A stretch of 64,000 nucleotides of DNA from Parastagonospora avenae f. sp. tritici 18332-5 (taxonomy: Eukaryota > Ascomycota > Dothideomycetes > Pleosporales > Phaeosphaeriaceae), in assembly GCA_022559985.1 (NCBI GenBank), contig JAFJTR010000109.1, forward strand, positions 1 through 64,000. Direction: 5' to 3'. Below the pieces are notes generated by a model. It had not been told where the DNA came from, did no database searches, and saw only the letters and a program-made list of their open reading frames with translations. The first letter of the stretch is position 1. Each line of letters opens with the position of its first letter. Shown here one piece after another: positions 34,420 to 45,776 of the stretch. A program made the translations under genes and the position numbers.

Positions 34420-35969
34420 ATGAGAGCAGAACGTGTCGCGGTTATTGGACTGGGCCCAGGTGGCGCCATCACAATCGATGCGCTGGCGCAAGAGAAAGCA
34501 TTTGGCACTATTCGCGTGTTCGAGCGGAGAGAAGCCCCAGGCGGTTGTTGGTACGTACCTAATACCTCCACCAAATCGCAACCATCTCAATATGAGGTTG
34601 TGTAACTAACTTAAGCCACAAACATGAAAATATCTGACACCAAACAAGGCTCGAAGATGAGGATCCGCCGCCCAATCTTGACGCTTCAAAGTTTGCAGCG
34701 CTTGCTACACGTGATGCGGATCTCCCGATCTCTGTACCAGTGCGACTACCGGCAAAATCAGCTCCGTTGAGAACTCAAAGATATACCGAATCATCGGTCT
34801 ACCCATATCTGGAAACGAACGTTGACAGCAGAACGATGTCATATTCACAAGAGTCGATTCCAGGAGGTGCTAGCCCATTGTCAATATCAAAGCATGGAGA
34901 GGACACTCCCTTTCGCCACCATTCTGTCGTGCGCAAGTGGGTCGAGTCACTTGTTCGTCGAAACGGCTATGACAACTTTGTATCCTACAACACCACGGTG
35001 GAGTTGACTGAAAAGTTCGGCGCCGAGTGGAGACTGGTGTTGAGGAAACCAAGTGCAGCGACTGGAGAAGACGAGTGGTGGGAAGAGCGATTTGACGCAG
35101 TTGTTGTCGCAAGCGGACACTTCAACGTGCCATATATCCCCCATATTGACGGCCTAGCCGATTTCGAAAGAGCACGACCAGGTAGCGTGAAGCATAGCAA
35201 GATGTTCCGCGGGAGAGATGCCTACCGAGGGAAGAAGGTGATTGTGGTGGGTGCGTCCGTCTCGGGAGCAGATATTGCCTACGATCTCATCGGCGTGGCT
35301 CACGATCCAGTCTACGCCGTTGTGCTAGGTCACAAAGCCAATGGATACTTTGGGGACGTAGCATTCCAGCATCCTGGGATAGCCAGAAAGCCATCCATAT
35401 CACATATTACCTCGACCAATGGCGAGCGAACAGTACATTTTGTCGACGGCACGTCAATCCGCGACGTCGATGAAATCATCTTCGGAACCGGTTACTCCTG
35501 GTCGGTCCCATTCCTACCGCAAGTCAAAGTCCGCAACAATCGTGTCCCAGGGTTGTACCAGCATGTTGTATACCAGGAAGACCCGACTCTTCTCTTCATC
35601 GGCGCAGTCGGTGCAGGTCTGACCTTCAAAGTTTTCGAATGGCAAGCGGTACTGGCAGCGCGTATCTTGGCTGACCGCGCGACGCTTCCACCACTGGAAG
35701 AGCAGCAACAATGGGAGAAGGACAGAATCGCGAAAAAGGGCGATGGACCTGGTTTTACGCTAATCTTCCCCGATTTTGAAGAGTACTTTGAGACGGTGAG
35801 AAAATTGGCGGGTGAGCCGAAAGATGGCAAGGGACGAAGTTTGCCGCCGTTCGACAAGGAGTGGTTTGAAGTATTCATGGCGGGACATGAGAGGAGAAAG
35901 AAGTGGTGGAGGGAAGAAAACGAGAGAGCAAGGCTGAGAGAAGTCGAAGCTCCTAGATCACTGCTGTAG
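34420..35969 (+). CDS. Flavin-containing monooxygenase (FMO-like)
   Basis: There are two exons, 34420-34550 and 34649-35969, with a 98-bp intron (GTACGT...AACAAG; TG|G Trp). The product is 483 residues. The FAD-binding motif is at the very N-terminus (VAVIGLGPGGAITIDAL) and is followed by ERREAPGGCW. HSKMFRGRDAYRGKKVIVVG holds the FMO-type linker and a second, NADPH-binding glycine motif (VVGASVSGADIAYDL). The D-E-I-I-F-G-T-G-Y motif typical of the class is at about residue 315. It should oxygenate a soft nucleophile (N or S) or act as a Baeyer-Villiger enzyme. The C-terminus is Lys/Glu-rich. Start chosen because it places the FAD motif directly at the N-terminus, as in the family. Confidence 0.9.
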
Positions 35970-36340
35970 CCTGTTTACGGCACTTCATCTGGTATGAGAA
36001 ATTAGGCCTTCTCGTGTCATCACTCTCATGTTTCGGTCATTCATGATCCTGTTTCACAACGCGTGGCATACTTGCTTTATGCAACTTAACGTTGCTTCTT
36101 CGTAAAATCCAGTCTTACTCCAAAATGGCAAGGGGTACATGCTTGCATACATATCTGTAATTGTAGGAGGCGAACTGCTCCATACGTGAGAAAATCTCGC
36201 TCTCAGCCGCGTAGACCCCGCGCACGTCTAAGCAGCCCCACGCCCCTGGTCGTCAACATGTCAGCGTGCATCAGCTCGTTAGGCAACACTTCTAATCGGA
36301 CCGTTCCACGCCCTGCCAGACACCATCGTGGCAATTGAAC
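35970..36340. other. Intergenic spacer
   Basis: 371 bp between the monooxygenase and the HET relic; nothing recognised. Confidence 0.5.
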
Positions 36341-38049
36341 ATGCGGTTAATCAACACAAAGACCGGTGCCCTCGAGGGATTCCTTGGTGAAGCTTGGTGA
36401 AGACATACCTGAATATGCCATTTTCTCCCACACTTGGGATGAGGGCGAGGTTAGTTACCAGGACTACCAGAAAGGCGTACATAAGACGAAGAAAGGGTAC
36501 AGGAAGATCCAGAAGACATGTGATATCGTGGCTGAAGCGAAGATTGGCTGTACATGGGTCGATACATGTTGCATCGACAAGAAGAGCAGTGCAGAATTGT
36601 CGGAGGCGATAAACTCCATGTATCGATGGTATGCGCAAAGCAAGATTTGCTACGCATTCTTGTCCGATCTTTCTGGAGATGCAGACATCACCACTGATCT
36701 CAAATCGTGTTGATCGTAGGTGTGAGAAGCATCTGGCCTTTGCAATGTGTTGCACTACTGATCAATGCTTCCTTGCAGGTTCACTCGAGGCTGGACACTA
36801 CAAGAGCTTATCGCGCCCGAGAAAGTCCTTTTTTTATGCGAGGTGGAATAAGCGCAGCTACAAAACATCCATTGCAGCGGAGCTGTCTGCAATCACGAAA
36901 ATTGATCCGGCACTTCTCTGCAACCAAAGCTTACCATCCGACTTTTGCATCGCGCAAAAGTTATCTTGGGCAGCCAAACGGAAAACATCTAGCCTGGAAG
37001 ACGCCGCATACTGCCTGCTCGGACTTTTCGACCTTAACATGCCGTTGCTATACGGCGAAGGAGAGAAGGCATTTCGCCGCCTACAGCTTGAGATTATCCA
37101 CTCCACCCCGGATCTCAGCATCTTTGTCTGGAGTCTGCGCGAGAACACTAAAGTAGATAGAAGTGCGGATCCTGTGCTTTGTGGCATACTGGCCAAGTCT
37201 TCTGCCTCGTTCGAGGGTTGTAACAAATACCTCCGCGGCCAGCAGGGTAGCTACAGAGAGTCGTCCGTCACAAAGTTAGGCATAAAAATTCGGGCGCAAG
37301 TTTTTGGTAGACGCCTTGGCGAAAGGGGCGGTTTGGATGATGTGCTACTGCTCAATTGTACCGTCAATGGATACGCCATAGGTCTACGTCTTCGCCATGT
37401 AGGTTACGATGAGTATGTGCGTGCAGATCTGTTCACGCTTTACCAATACGGTGAAGGTACACTACAGACTACTCGTCCTGCCGAACGCCACCTCCTGATG
37501 ACCATGAGCAAGAAGGACGTGTCTCACCAATGGAGCTTTCTTTCAGCGAGACGAATACATGTTATCCGGATTGCCGCACAACGGACGGCACTTCCATGGA
37601 GCCCATGGCCGGCAGACCGCTATGACATGGAGGATCAATTGTTCTTCATCACAGGAGACTCTGCTCAAGACTTCAACATGATCAATGTCACCTTCTTGAT
37701 CCAATCGCCCCTGATCGCAACATCAGAATACAAATGGGTGCGGTGCAAGTTTATCGCAGTCGGGTGGTCAGCTGACAGTTTGAGCAAAGCACAATTTGGG
37801 ATCGTTGAAGAAGACAAGTACGCTGCAAAGATACGCGCACTTCAGCCTCAGATCACAGATTGTAGTCGCAATTCAGAGCTTCTGGCGCATTATCTGAACA
37901 GGTACAAAGTCCCAAAAGCCAAGGCTGTAGGCTTTCCTTTACCACATCTTGGCTATGTCGCGCATGTCACGTTCTCGGCAACACGCGCTAATAGCCCTAG
38001 TGTATGCCAAAATAATATATGGACCATCTCGTTCTCATGTGTCCTTTGA
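36341..38049 (+). pseudogene. Broken HET-domain (heterokaryon incompatibility) gene
   Basis: The gene opens with the classical MRLINTKTG start at 36341. HET-domain blocks follow: YAIFSHTWDEGEVSYQDYQ, TWVDTCCIDKKSSAELSEAI, FTRGWTLQELIAPEKV and EDAAYCLLGLFDLNMPLLYG. Three lesions disrupt it. A 10-bp tandem duplication (CTTGGTGAAG at 36383-36392 and 36393-36402) shifts the frame. A TGA stands where the family has Arg just before the intron at about 36719. One extra T in a run of seven at 36829-36835 shifts the frame again. The last part, a poorly conserved C-terminal region, stays open to 38049. Intact relatives trigger cell death on fusion of unlike strains; this copy should be inactive unless the indels are assembly errors. 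Confidence 0.85.
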
Positions 38050-38870
38050 CCGACAAAGAGCAATGGAACACGACTGGAGTATAATAGAACGGCAGCAACC
38101 TGTGTTGATGCGTGCGCAATACACCACAGGCCAGGACCAGCAAATCAGAACACCAGCACACTAGAGGGCTTCTTCCCTTGCCAAGTGTTCATACCCAGGA
38201 ATCACATAACCCCGATGCTGATGCCTGTTTAACGGTCTAGATCTCCTAGATTTCATAAAGACTGCAATGCGTCAGTGATCAAAATTACATTTTGCAAAAA
38301 AGGCAGACTGTTGACTGTTCGTATCGCGCGACAGGGATATTGCTGTACGCGGTCAAAGTATCGAGGGTATCTAGGTAGGCACGTACATAGTTGCGCATGA
38401 CCGTCAGCTCGTAACAACTATAATCTAAATTACGGCAAAGAAGAGGCCATGCCTCATCAGCTTAGCCTTAACGTCTTTTTACCCTCTTGTCAACACTACG
38501 CCACAGCTTTCCACTTGTTGTTTTTCCTCGTATTGTAATGGAAGTTTTCCAAAGATAGCAGCGGTTTGGACCGTGATCCTTGAATTGTGGTTGGTGTCGA
38601 GCTGTAATCTCACCGCAAAGTTACTTCGCTTGCTTTGTAGGGATATCTCGGCCGGCGATCTCGGCGCAATATGACGTGCACGGCCCGAAGAAGTCAGCTT
38701 TCCGTGCTCAAAGGCTGTTTTCGACTTATTGGCCGATGCGACAATCAACGTTGATCGTATAAGAATTCGTCGCATCTTTTATGTTGACGACTCTGTACCT
38801 TTGCGCAACCACTCTACACGCTGCAGAACTACTCCCAACCTTTAATCAACAACCTAATACTCACGTCGCA
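38050..38870. other. Intergenic stretch
   Basis: No gene recognised; it includes the promoter of the secreted protein at 38871. Confidence 0.5.
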
Positions 38871-39420
38871 ATGGTTTCTTTTACCACACTCGCTCTTTTG
38901 GCAACCTCGGCCATCGCCGGCCCTGTGGCTCGCCAGATTGCGATCCCGAAACACTGGAACTGGCAAGTCGAGAACTGTGAGGCTGGCTGCAGTCGACGAG
39001 GCTGCTACTACTACTTCAATGTCACCGTGCCGTCCGTCGAGAATGGTCCCGCGGGTGTGAAGGCCTTGTGCAACGTCTATGAGCAGGGCTATGAGAACAG
39101 CTTCACAGTCCCTTCGACATACACAGACTGCCGTCTGCTCGAGGGCGTCAACAACGGCGTCGCGGCCAGACCATCTTTGAGGAAGTCCGATGGCAACGGA
39201 TTTGGACCCCAGGAGATTGAAGTCAGCTTCTTGTATGCCGGATACGGGGATCGGTGAGTTGATATCTCTTCTTCTGACTCGCGATGAAGACAGAAGGCTG
39301 ACGTGATATGACAGACCTGCCTACAACTTCTCAGGCTCCCACAAAGTCACGTACAACCAGTTTGTATCGCCACCTCTTAACTTCACTATTACTCCGACGA
39401 AGGTGTACGGCATCGCATGA
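38871..39420 (+). CDS. Small secreted cysteine-rich protein (effector candidate)
   Basis: There are two exons, 38871-39253 and 39315-39420, with a 61-bp intron (GTGAGT...GACAG; CG|A Arg). The 162-residue product has a signal peptide (MVSFTTLALLATSAIAGPVA). An in-frame ATG 90 bp upstream lacks this hydrophobic start and was not used. Five Cys fall in the mature part (NCEAGCSRRGC, ALCNVYEQ, TDCRLLEG), plus potential N-glycosylation at NVTV and NFTI. The HWNWQVENCEAGCSRRGCYY opening suggests a compact disulfide-knit fold. I do not recognise the family. Such proteins are often host-interaction factors in plant-associated fungi, but that is only inferred from size, secretion and Cys content. Confidence 0.8.
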
Positions 39421-40127
39421 ACGGGGCAAGGGCGTGCAGTAGCATGATGTCTGCTAGACTTTGTAATAGCCTAGAGTTGATCGAAAGCTTTCCACGATTG
39501 TCTCCAGCCAACCAACCCAGAGTATAGTTTAATACCACAATTCAATGAGGAACGCCGCCATACGCTGCAGATACATCAGAAAATACCTTTCAAGACAAAA
39601 ATTACCTTCATATATGCGACCCTAGCTTGCAACTAGTTATAACACCTGAAGAAATGAGAAACAGTATTTTAAGCTATAATTCATGCGTGCAAAAGGTAGG
39701 CTTTAGCGGGAACGGGCCATGATTCACTCATATATAGCTCTTCCAAACTCGTTGAACGAGCTCCTGTAACAGAGGCACTCCTACACGATTCTTGCAGGAA
39801 TTTCTGCGATAAACGATCGCCTTGAACTATCCCAGCCATGACGGCTGGTTGTTATGTGCAAGTTGACACATTGAGTAGATATCATCGAGGCGTTGCAGTG
39901 ACTCCAGTGAGAATCACGATGATATCTTTGAATATATTCGTATCGGACTTCGCTGCTACTCCTTATGTAGGCAAATATAATAGATAGACAAACGGAATGA
40001 GAACACGACGATATCAGTTGAAGCAGAACAAGCTCCTCCATCGCGAGCTCTTAACGGGCGTTTCCTCTTTCTTCTCTTCTTTCGACGCTACTGCCGTGTC
40101 GCGCGAGTCTCTCTTGGAGCCTGCTAG
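39421..40127. other. Intergenic stretch at the left border of the cluster
   Basis: AT-rich, no gene recognised. The gene at 40128 ends here on the minus strand. Confidence 0.5.
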
Positions 40128-41132
40128 TCACGCTGACCATTGATGACCCTCTGGGCCAAGCTTTGCGCCCAAGAAGCCAAGTTTAAGGATTCTCTGCTCA
40201 GTGATCTCCAGCTTGTGCGCTTCCATTTCGTCTACATCCCCTGTATTGGTGTTAATGTTTGAACCAGCACCAGACGCACAACTTGAACTCACAATTGACA
40301 CTGATGAACGATCCTTTGAGGTAATCGGCCTTGGGCTGTGCAAGGTACAGAGACAAGCCACCAGTCTGAATGCCCTTGTCGTGAGCAAATGGAGTGAGCT
40401 GATCGACGACCATGCCGCGACCTGACTCCGTTGCGGCGACGATTCCAGGATGGACGGTGAAGACCCGCAGGTTCGGCTGCTCTGCATCGAGGTATTCGGC
40501 CAGCTTGAGCATTGCCATCTTACTGCCAGAGTAGGCACTCATGCCAGGCGCCGTAAATGAGGCTCCTAGCGTTCCGATCATGATCAGGGTGCCTGATTCC
40601 ACAGCCTTCAAGTAGTAGTGGGCAAGGATATAGGTTCCTTTGACATTGACTTCAAAGTCGCTAAACCAAACATTTGGCTCCAGATCTCCAACAGGTCCAC
40701 CGACCATGCTGCCTGCGGCGTGAAGTACCACATTAACTGTACCGAAAGTGTCGACGGCTTGTTTGAAAAGCGATTGTACCGCTGACTCGTTGCTCAAGTC
40801 AGCCGTCACGCTGAGCACCTTGGTTGATGGGCTAATGGATGCGATGGCGCGAGCGGGCTCATCCAAAAGTTCTCTTTTCCTACCCACGAGCACAATGCCT
40901 TTGGCACCTGCAATAGCCCATGCGCGCGCAACTTCCTAAATCAATGTTACCGGATGAAGAGAACAAAGTCGATGGCTGGACTTACACCTCCTAAGCCACC
41001 TGTGGCTCCAGTAATGAGTATGGTCTTTCCTTTTGCGCTGATCGCAGGATTCTTGGGATCAATTGAAGGATAAAGATCACGCTTCAGCGACTTAGTCAGC
41101 TGGAATGGGGTGGTGTAGGCGTTGGGGTCCAT
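40128..41132 (-). CDS. Short-chain dehydrogenase/reductase (cluster gene)
   Basis: There are three exons: 41132-40986, 40935-40293 and 40240-40128. The introns are 50 bp (GTAAGT...ATTTAG, phase 0) and 52 bp (GTGAGT...ATACAG; T|GG Trp). The product is 300 residues. The Rossmann motif ITGATGGLGG sits at about residue 40, NVVLHAAGS matches the NNAG position, and SAYSGSK supplies the catalytic Tyr and Lys. The residue 13 positions before that Tyr is Thr rather than the usual Ser, which is a mild oddity. It should reduce a carbonyl or oxidise an alcohol with NAD(P)H. About 1 kb separates it from the 2-oxoglutarate oxygenase, so cluster membership is likely but not certain. Confidence 0.9.
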
Positions 41133-42153
41133 CTTGATAGTATTATCGGGTGTGGAGATGCAGAGAGTTTGAAGACACCGTGTGAGAACGTTACAGTGAT
41201 TGATTCGCTTGTACAAAATCTGATTGTAGTTTCTGCGATATGTTGGAGAAGATGAGCGACGGCCTTAAGTAAGCTGCAGCCTTGCTGTTGGTGTAAATGT
41301 AGTACCGAGCAGCTGGATCGCCCCGTGTATGCATTCGGGTAACAATGAAGCAAACGCCGAATTTACAATCATTCGGAATTCGGAGTGGTCGGTCTGGCGA
41401 AAGCCGTAGAGCCGAGTGCTTTGAAATACTGCATTTGTGGCTTGCATCACCGGGCGCCACAGCCAGTTGGCGTCTGGTCCATTCTTCATTGGTGCCCAGT
41501 GCAACGGATCAGCTCTAGCCTGTGATCAACATACTTTACTGAGATTCAAGAGGCACCCTTATTTGATTTGAAGGCCCCTCATTCGTCGCAATGTCCCCGT
41601 ACCTTTATACCAAAGACAAGTGTATGTGCGTTGACGATAGTCCCAGGATTTATCATCCAATCAGTATGTTACGTTTCCCTGCACTTCACGTCCGGAACTG
41701 GATCGCTGCTTTCCACGCCAGGAGCACTGATGTTGTGCAGCCACCTGACTTGTACGCCCACCTGCATGCGGGAAGACTCGCAGCTAACACGACACAGCGC
41801 CACACCGTATCCATGCTGACTACATCTACGGATCAACATCGCCGTCAGATCTTATCCTCAACATCGGCTGGTGCGAACGGGAGGAACCGTGCGACCCACC
41901 ATTCCGCTGGGCATGGTGGTGTCTTACATTATCGCTCTGCATTATAGCTTTACCCCGCAAGGTGCTTATTCTACGCCCCGAACTCAAGTTGACTAACCAG
42001 TAATCACGAGGCGCTGAGAAAAGGCTTATCCCATTTTTGATCGATTCCACTTTGCGTCAAATGCTTATTATTCGCTTTTTTAAAAACATGCACTTGTATT
42101 GCCCAAATTGATTTTGTCTAGATAACGAGCTTGAGAGTTTCGGATACCGACTG
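41133..42153. other. Intergenic stretch inside the cluster
   Basis: The promoter of the reductase is at its left end. Frames at 41568-41947 overlap each other and carry no domain. Confidence 0.45.
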
Positions 42154-43286
42154 TTAGGTCGAGCTGACATCTTGTAGTCGCCCAGTAAGAATCCACTGCT
42201 TATCATTCGTGTAAGTATCCTTCCTTAGCATACCAAACTTGCGCTTCAGCCAGTCTCCGCTGGTGAGCTCTTCGCCTTCGGGCCCTGCCATCTTCAAGAT
42301 AGTGTGTTCCTCGGGACGCTGCAGGTATGCAAATGAATACCGTGTGTCCATCGCCATGTGTGGCAGAGGGCCAACCCGGTGTAAAGAAGAGTGTAGAACA
42401 CCTTTCGTCATCATGGAAAGAGCGTCTCCAATATTCACAATCGCACATCCTTTTTGTGCGTTTGCATAATTCCAGTCGTCTGATGAAGTGCCTTTAGGCA
42501 GGACCTGAAGCCCCGGCTGCGACGTGAATAAGACAGTCAGGCTCCCGAGATCGGTGTGAGGGACTTGAACGGCACCGCGCTCGCTCGCTGGTTGTGCGTG
42601 GTATTTGAGCAACCGCAGAATGCAGGGAGAAGAATGTCCCGCCCGATGGAAAGACTCGAGGCGGTGATCCATTCCAAGCCCGAGCTCATCGGACAATGCA
42701 CTATGGATGGTCGTAGTGATTCTCTGCATGTACCTCATGAAGATGTCGAGTAGACCCATCTGTGAGTCAATAATGGCGGGCCTCGCAAACGGCATCTTCG
42801 TAGTCTGAAGAACACCGTCTTTGGGAATCTGAGATTCATCAGGATAAGTTCGTCACGGAGCCAGACAGCTTCGCGGCGCACTCACAGCCCAACTCTCGAA
42901 TCCATCGCGGTTTCCTGCCACCCCTCCCACATTCCTCCCAATAGGCTTGTAGCTGTCAAATGTTAGCAGGGACGCGAACAGGCTCAAACGAACTAATCAT
43001 ACCCGTTGAGTTTCATCGGCCCTTGTTTGTCTACATCAAATTCCATCTTCTCGTCTTCTGAGATATTGAACAGGTGATTCTCCAGGGCGTATATACCATC
43101 GATCACACTCTGAAGACTGTCTCGTTCAGGTAAGTTTTCGAAATTTAGGTAAAAGAAGCCGTCCTGCTTTGCGGCAAGAAACACCTTTCGCTTCTCGGTT
43201 GCATCGCCGCATTCGAGCTTGTGGAAGTCGATAGTCTGGAACTTGGCCAAAGGAATCTCGCTAGGCATGTCGATGTCGGATAACAT
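42154..43286 (-). CDS. Fe(II)/2-oxoglutarate-dependent oxygenase, isopenicillin-N-synthase type (cluster gene)
   Basis: There are three exons: 43286-43003, 42952-42886 and 42828-42154. The introns are GTATGA...TGACAG (50 bp; GG|C Gly) and GTGAGT...TCTCAG (57 bp, phase 0). The product is 341 residues. The N-terminal DIOX_N region has IPLAKFQTIDF and DGFFYLNFENL. The catalytic jelly roll has the iron ligands HTD in VPHTDLGSLTVLF and the distal His in SSLHRVG. RYSF supplies the Arg-X-Ser that holds 2-oxoglutarate. All ligands are present, so the enzyme should be active in hydroxylation, desaturation or ring formation. It is one of two iron/2-oxoglutarate enzymes in the cluster; the other, at 52034, is of the TauD type. 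Confidence 0.92.
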
Positions 43287-44280
43287 GTTGAAAGATAGAC
43301 GTAGCAAGTTCGAATATTTGAAGATCTCCCTTGCACTAAAAGAAACGGCTCGCAGTGAATATGAGTACGAAAGGATGATATATGTTAGATCTTGTGCCAT
43401 AGTGCAGCTAGGTTACCGCATAGTGCAACATCGTTACGAGGCGTAAACTGACCAATTTATAGCGTAACATTTTTGCGTAGTGTAATCGGACTGAAGCATA
43501 GCGTCGTATCTCTGTAAGACGTGGGGGTTGTTGGTCACACAAAAGAAGACAACTGGGTGCAAAAAACAGCACTGAAACTAACAGCCTTATCATACAAGGC
43601 CTACGCCGAACTGATAATAAAGCAAAGACAGTCTATCGACCATACTTCACTGGCTCTCCAGAAGTAGTACCCTCTACAGGCCTTTGTCAAAAGGTGACCC
43701 GGTTTGTTAGGACCTGCATCCAACGTCTGAACTGTAAGCAACAATAGTATACGATCAGAAATGGGGTATCTGTGCTCAATCGCATCGAGATCGAGATAGT
43801 ACGGCCCAGTGCCCTTTTCGGTGAGTAGTTCACAGAAAGATAAGGATCGAGTTAACCGGACGGTTACACCGTGGCTTACACTTTCTATGGTTAATCGATC
43901 GAGATCTCTTTCTAAGGACTTTGCATAGGACGGAACTTGGCATGCTGTCACCCAGATAATCAATGCATAGCTCGCATACGGGATCATCACCGCATTCGGG
44001 CACTAAGATAACCTGAACCCTATCTATCCGAGATAAAGACGGTGAGGTAGTGCAAATATGCATGTCAGATCAAAAGTCTTAATCGGTTTTTTCATGCTTA
44101 TGTCTTAAATGCACTGTATCATTTTTACCTGATCTGTACCTCCATGCAGATCAGCCTGCATGCACGTTCTCCTGCCACGCGAAACTGAACTTGTTCGCAA
44201 ATCTTGCGACTTTGTCAATCCTTTCAATCTTACCTCCCCATTAAGTTCTATGCAGTATTCACTGCGATACACGTATCATC
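43287..44280. promoter_or_regulatory. Divergent promoter between oxygenase and O-methyltransferase
   Basis: 994 bp between divergent starts. A TATAAA (minus strand, 43456-43461) lies about 170 bp upstream of the oxygenase ATG. The open minus-strand frame at 43601-43990 (129 codons) has no recognisable domain and was not called. Confidence 0.5.
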
Positions 44281-45673
44281 ATGCCCACCGACACACAAGC
44301 AATCCACGATCTCAGCAAGGAGATCGCAGAACTTACGGACGAGTTCGAAAATACTTCCAAAGAGGATATGATAATCAAACGACAAATTCTTCTAGCCGCC
44401 GAGAAGCTCGCCATTGCTACAAGAGAACCTGACGAAAATGTCTACCATGTCGCGACACAAGTATGTGTTTGATTGGTTCGACGCAGAAAATATCTGCTTA
44501 CACAATAGAGATTGCGCATAACGCTGCTTTGCGCAGTATCATTGCTATGGGCGTATTCGAGCAGCTTCCCGCTGACGACACGCCCGCAAGCGTTCAGGAT
44601 CTAGCGACGCGCCTCGAAGTCAATTCAAGTCTACTGGGTAAGGCGAAGCACCACTCTCAACACATCATTTGCTAAATCGCCGCCATAGAACGCTTGATGC
44701 GCGCCCTTGCAAGCACTCACATGTTCAACAACCCCGCGCCAAACCAGTACGCCCACACACCACTCTCTCGCTGCTATCTCACCGCAGATTCGCGTGCCAT
44801 GACGGCTCAGATGTACGATTTCACCTGCAAGGGCGTTTTTGCTATGCCGCAATTCCTAATCAGCAACAAATTTACCTCTGCGGGAGACTACGAGCGTGGG
44901 CCTTTTCAACTCGGCGCAAACACATCTCTTGGATTCTGGGAGTATTTGCATGCTGAACCGGAGCGCATGCAGCTGTTCTCCGCTGGAATGCGCGCGAGAA
45001 CCACTATCGGCTCTGGCAAGGCTAATAGTGTGTTCCCCTTTGGTGAGGCGCTCAAAGGTTGCGTCGAAACGGACATTGCCATTGTCGATGTTGGTGGAGG
45101 GAGGGGTCAGGCTCTCGAGGCTATCAAGCAGGAATGGCCTCAGATCAAAGGTCGTTTGGTCCTCCAGGATCTCGCCCACGTCATCGACGATGGTGAAGAG
45201 AAAGGCCTGCCAAGTTGGATGGAGACAAGCCGAGCGAGCTTCTTCGAGCCACAAGTTCTTCATGGTACGTAATTCCTGCATCAGCAAATAACGCCTTACT
45301 GATTGCATGCTCAGGTGCACATGTTTACTACTTTCGTCGCATATTTCATGACTGGGATCAAGCCAAGGGTCGCGAAATCTTGCTCAAAACGAAAGATGCT
45401 ATGAACCAGCATTCGAGGGTCCTGATTGCTGATATGGCGCTCCCTGATGTGAATGCACCGCGGGATATGGCGCTGCAGGATCTGAACATGATGAGTTTTG
45501 GTGGCATGGAGCGGAGTGAGCAGCAGTGGCGAGACCTCATTGCTAGCGCAGGGTTGGAAATGCGTAGCATCTGGTACGGTAAGCAAAGCGCAAAGCATGC
45601 CATAGTGGAGGCAGTGTTGCCCGGGTTCGAGGGTAAGGATTTGTATGTTACGAATGGTGCGGTGGCGAATTGA
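44281..45673 (+). CDS. SAM-dependent O-methyltransferase (cluster gene)
   Basis: There are four exons: 44281-44460, 44511-44637, 44689-45264 and 45315-45673. Intron 1 ends ATAGAG; choosing the TAG two bases earlier would break the frame, while GAG gives HVATQIAHNAALRSI, the family pattern. The product is 413 residues. It has a helical dimerisation N-terminus and the SAM-binding motif IVDVGGGRGQAL. RRIFHDWDQAKGREIL contains the His expected to be the catalytic base, and LQDLNMMSFGGMERSEQQW is typical of fungal COMT-like enzymes. It should methylate a phenolic hydroxyl. Its presence next to a salicylate-hydroxylase-type FAD enzyme and a laccase points to an aromatic product. Confidence 0.93.
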
Positions 45674-45776
45674 GAGGTGAAAGATGGATAGTGGTAAAGA
45701 TAAATTGGTATCACATCGTCCATAAGACCTGCATGAATGCCTTGTCTTCCTCACTATTACACTTTGACAAGCGAGC

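Noticed and set aside
41568..41947. Two overlapping plus-strand frames between the reductase and oxygenase genes
   Set aside because: They overlap each other and a minus-strand frame and carry no motif.
43601..43990. 129-codon minus-strand frame in the oxygenase/O-methyltransferase promoter
   Set aside because: No family resemblance, another frame overlaps its beginning, and it sits in a divergent promoter. Could be re-examined with RNA data.
44461..44510. Apparent one-base frameshift in the O-methyltransferase
   Set aside because: The acceptor AG at 44509-44510, two bases after the first AG, keeps the frame and gives the family sequence, so the gene is intact.
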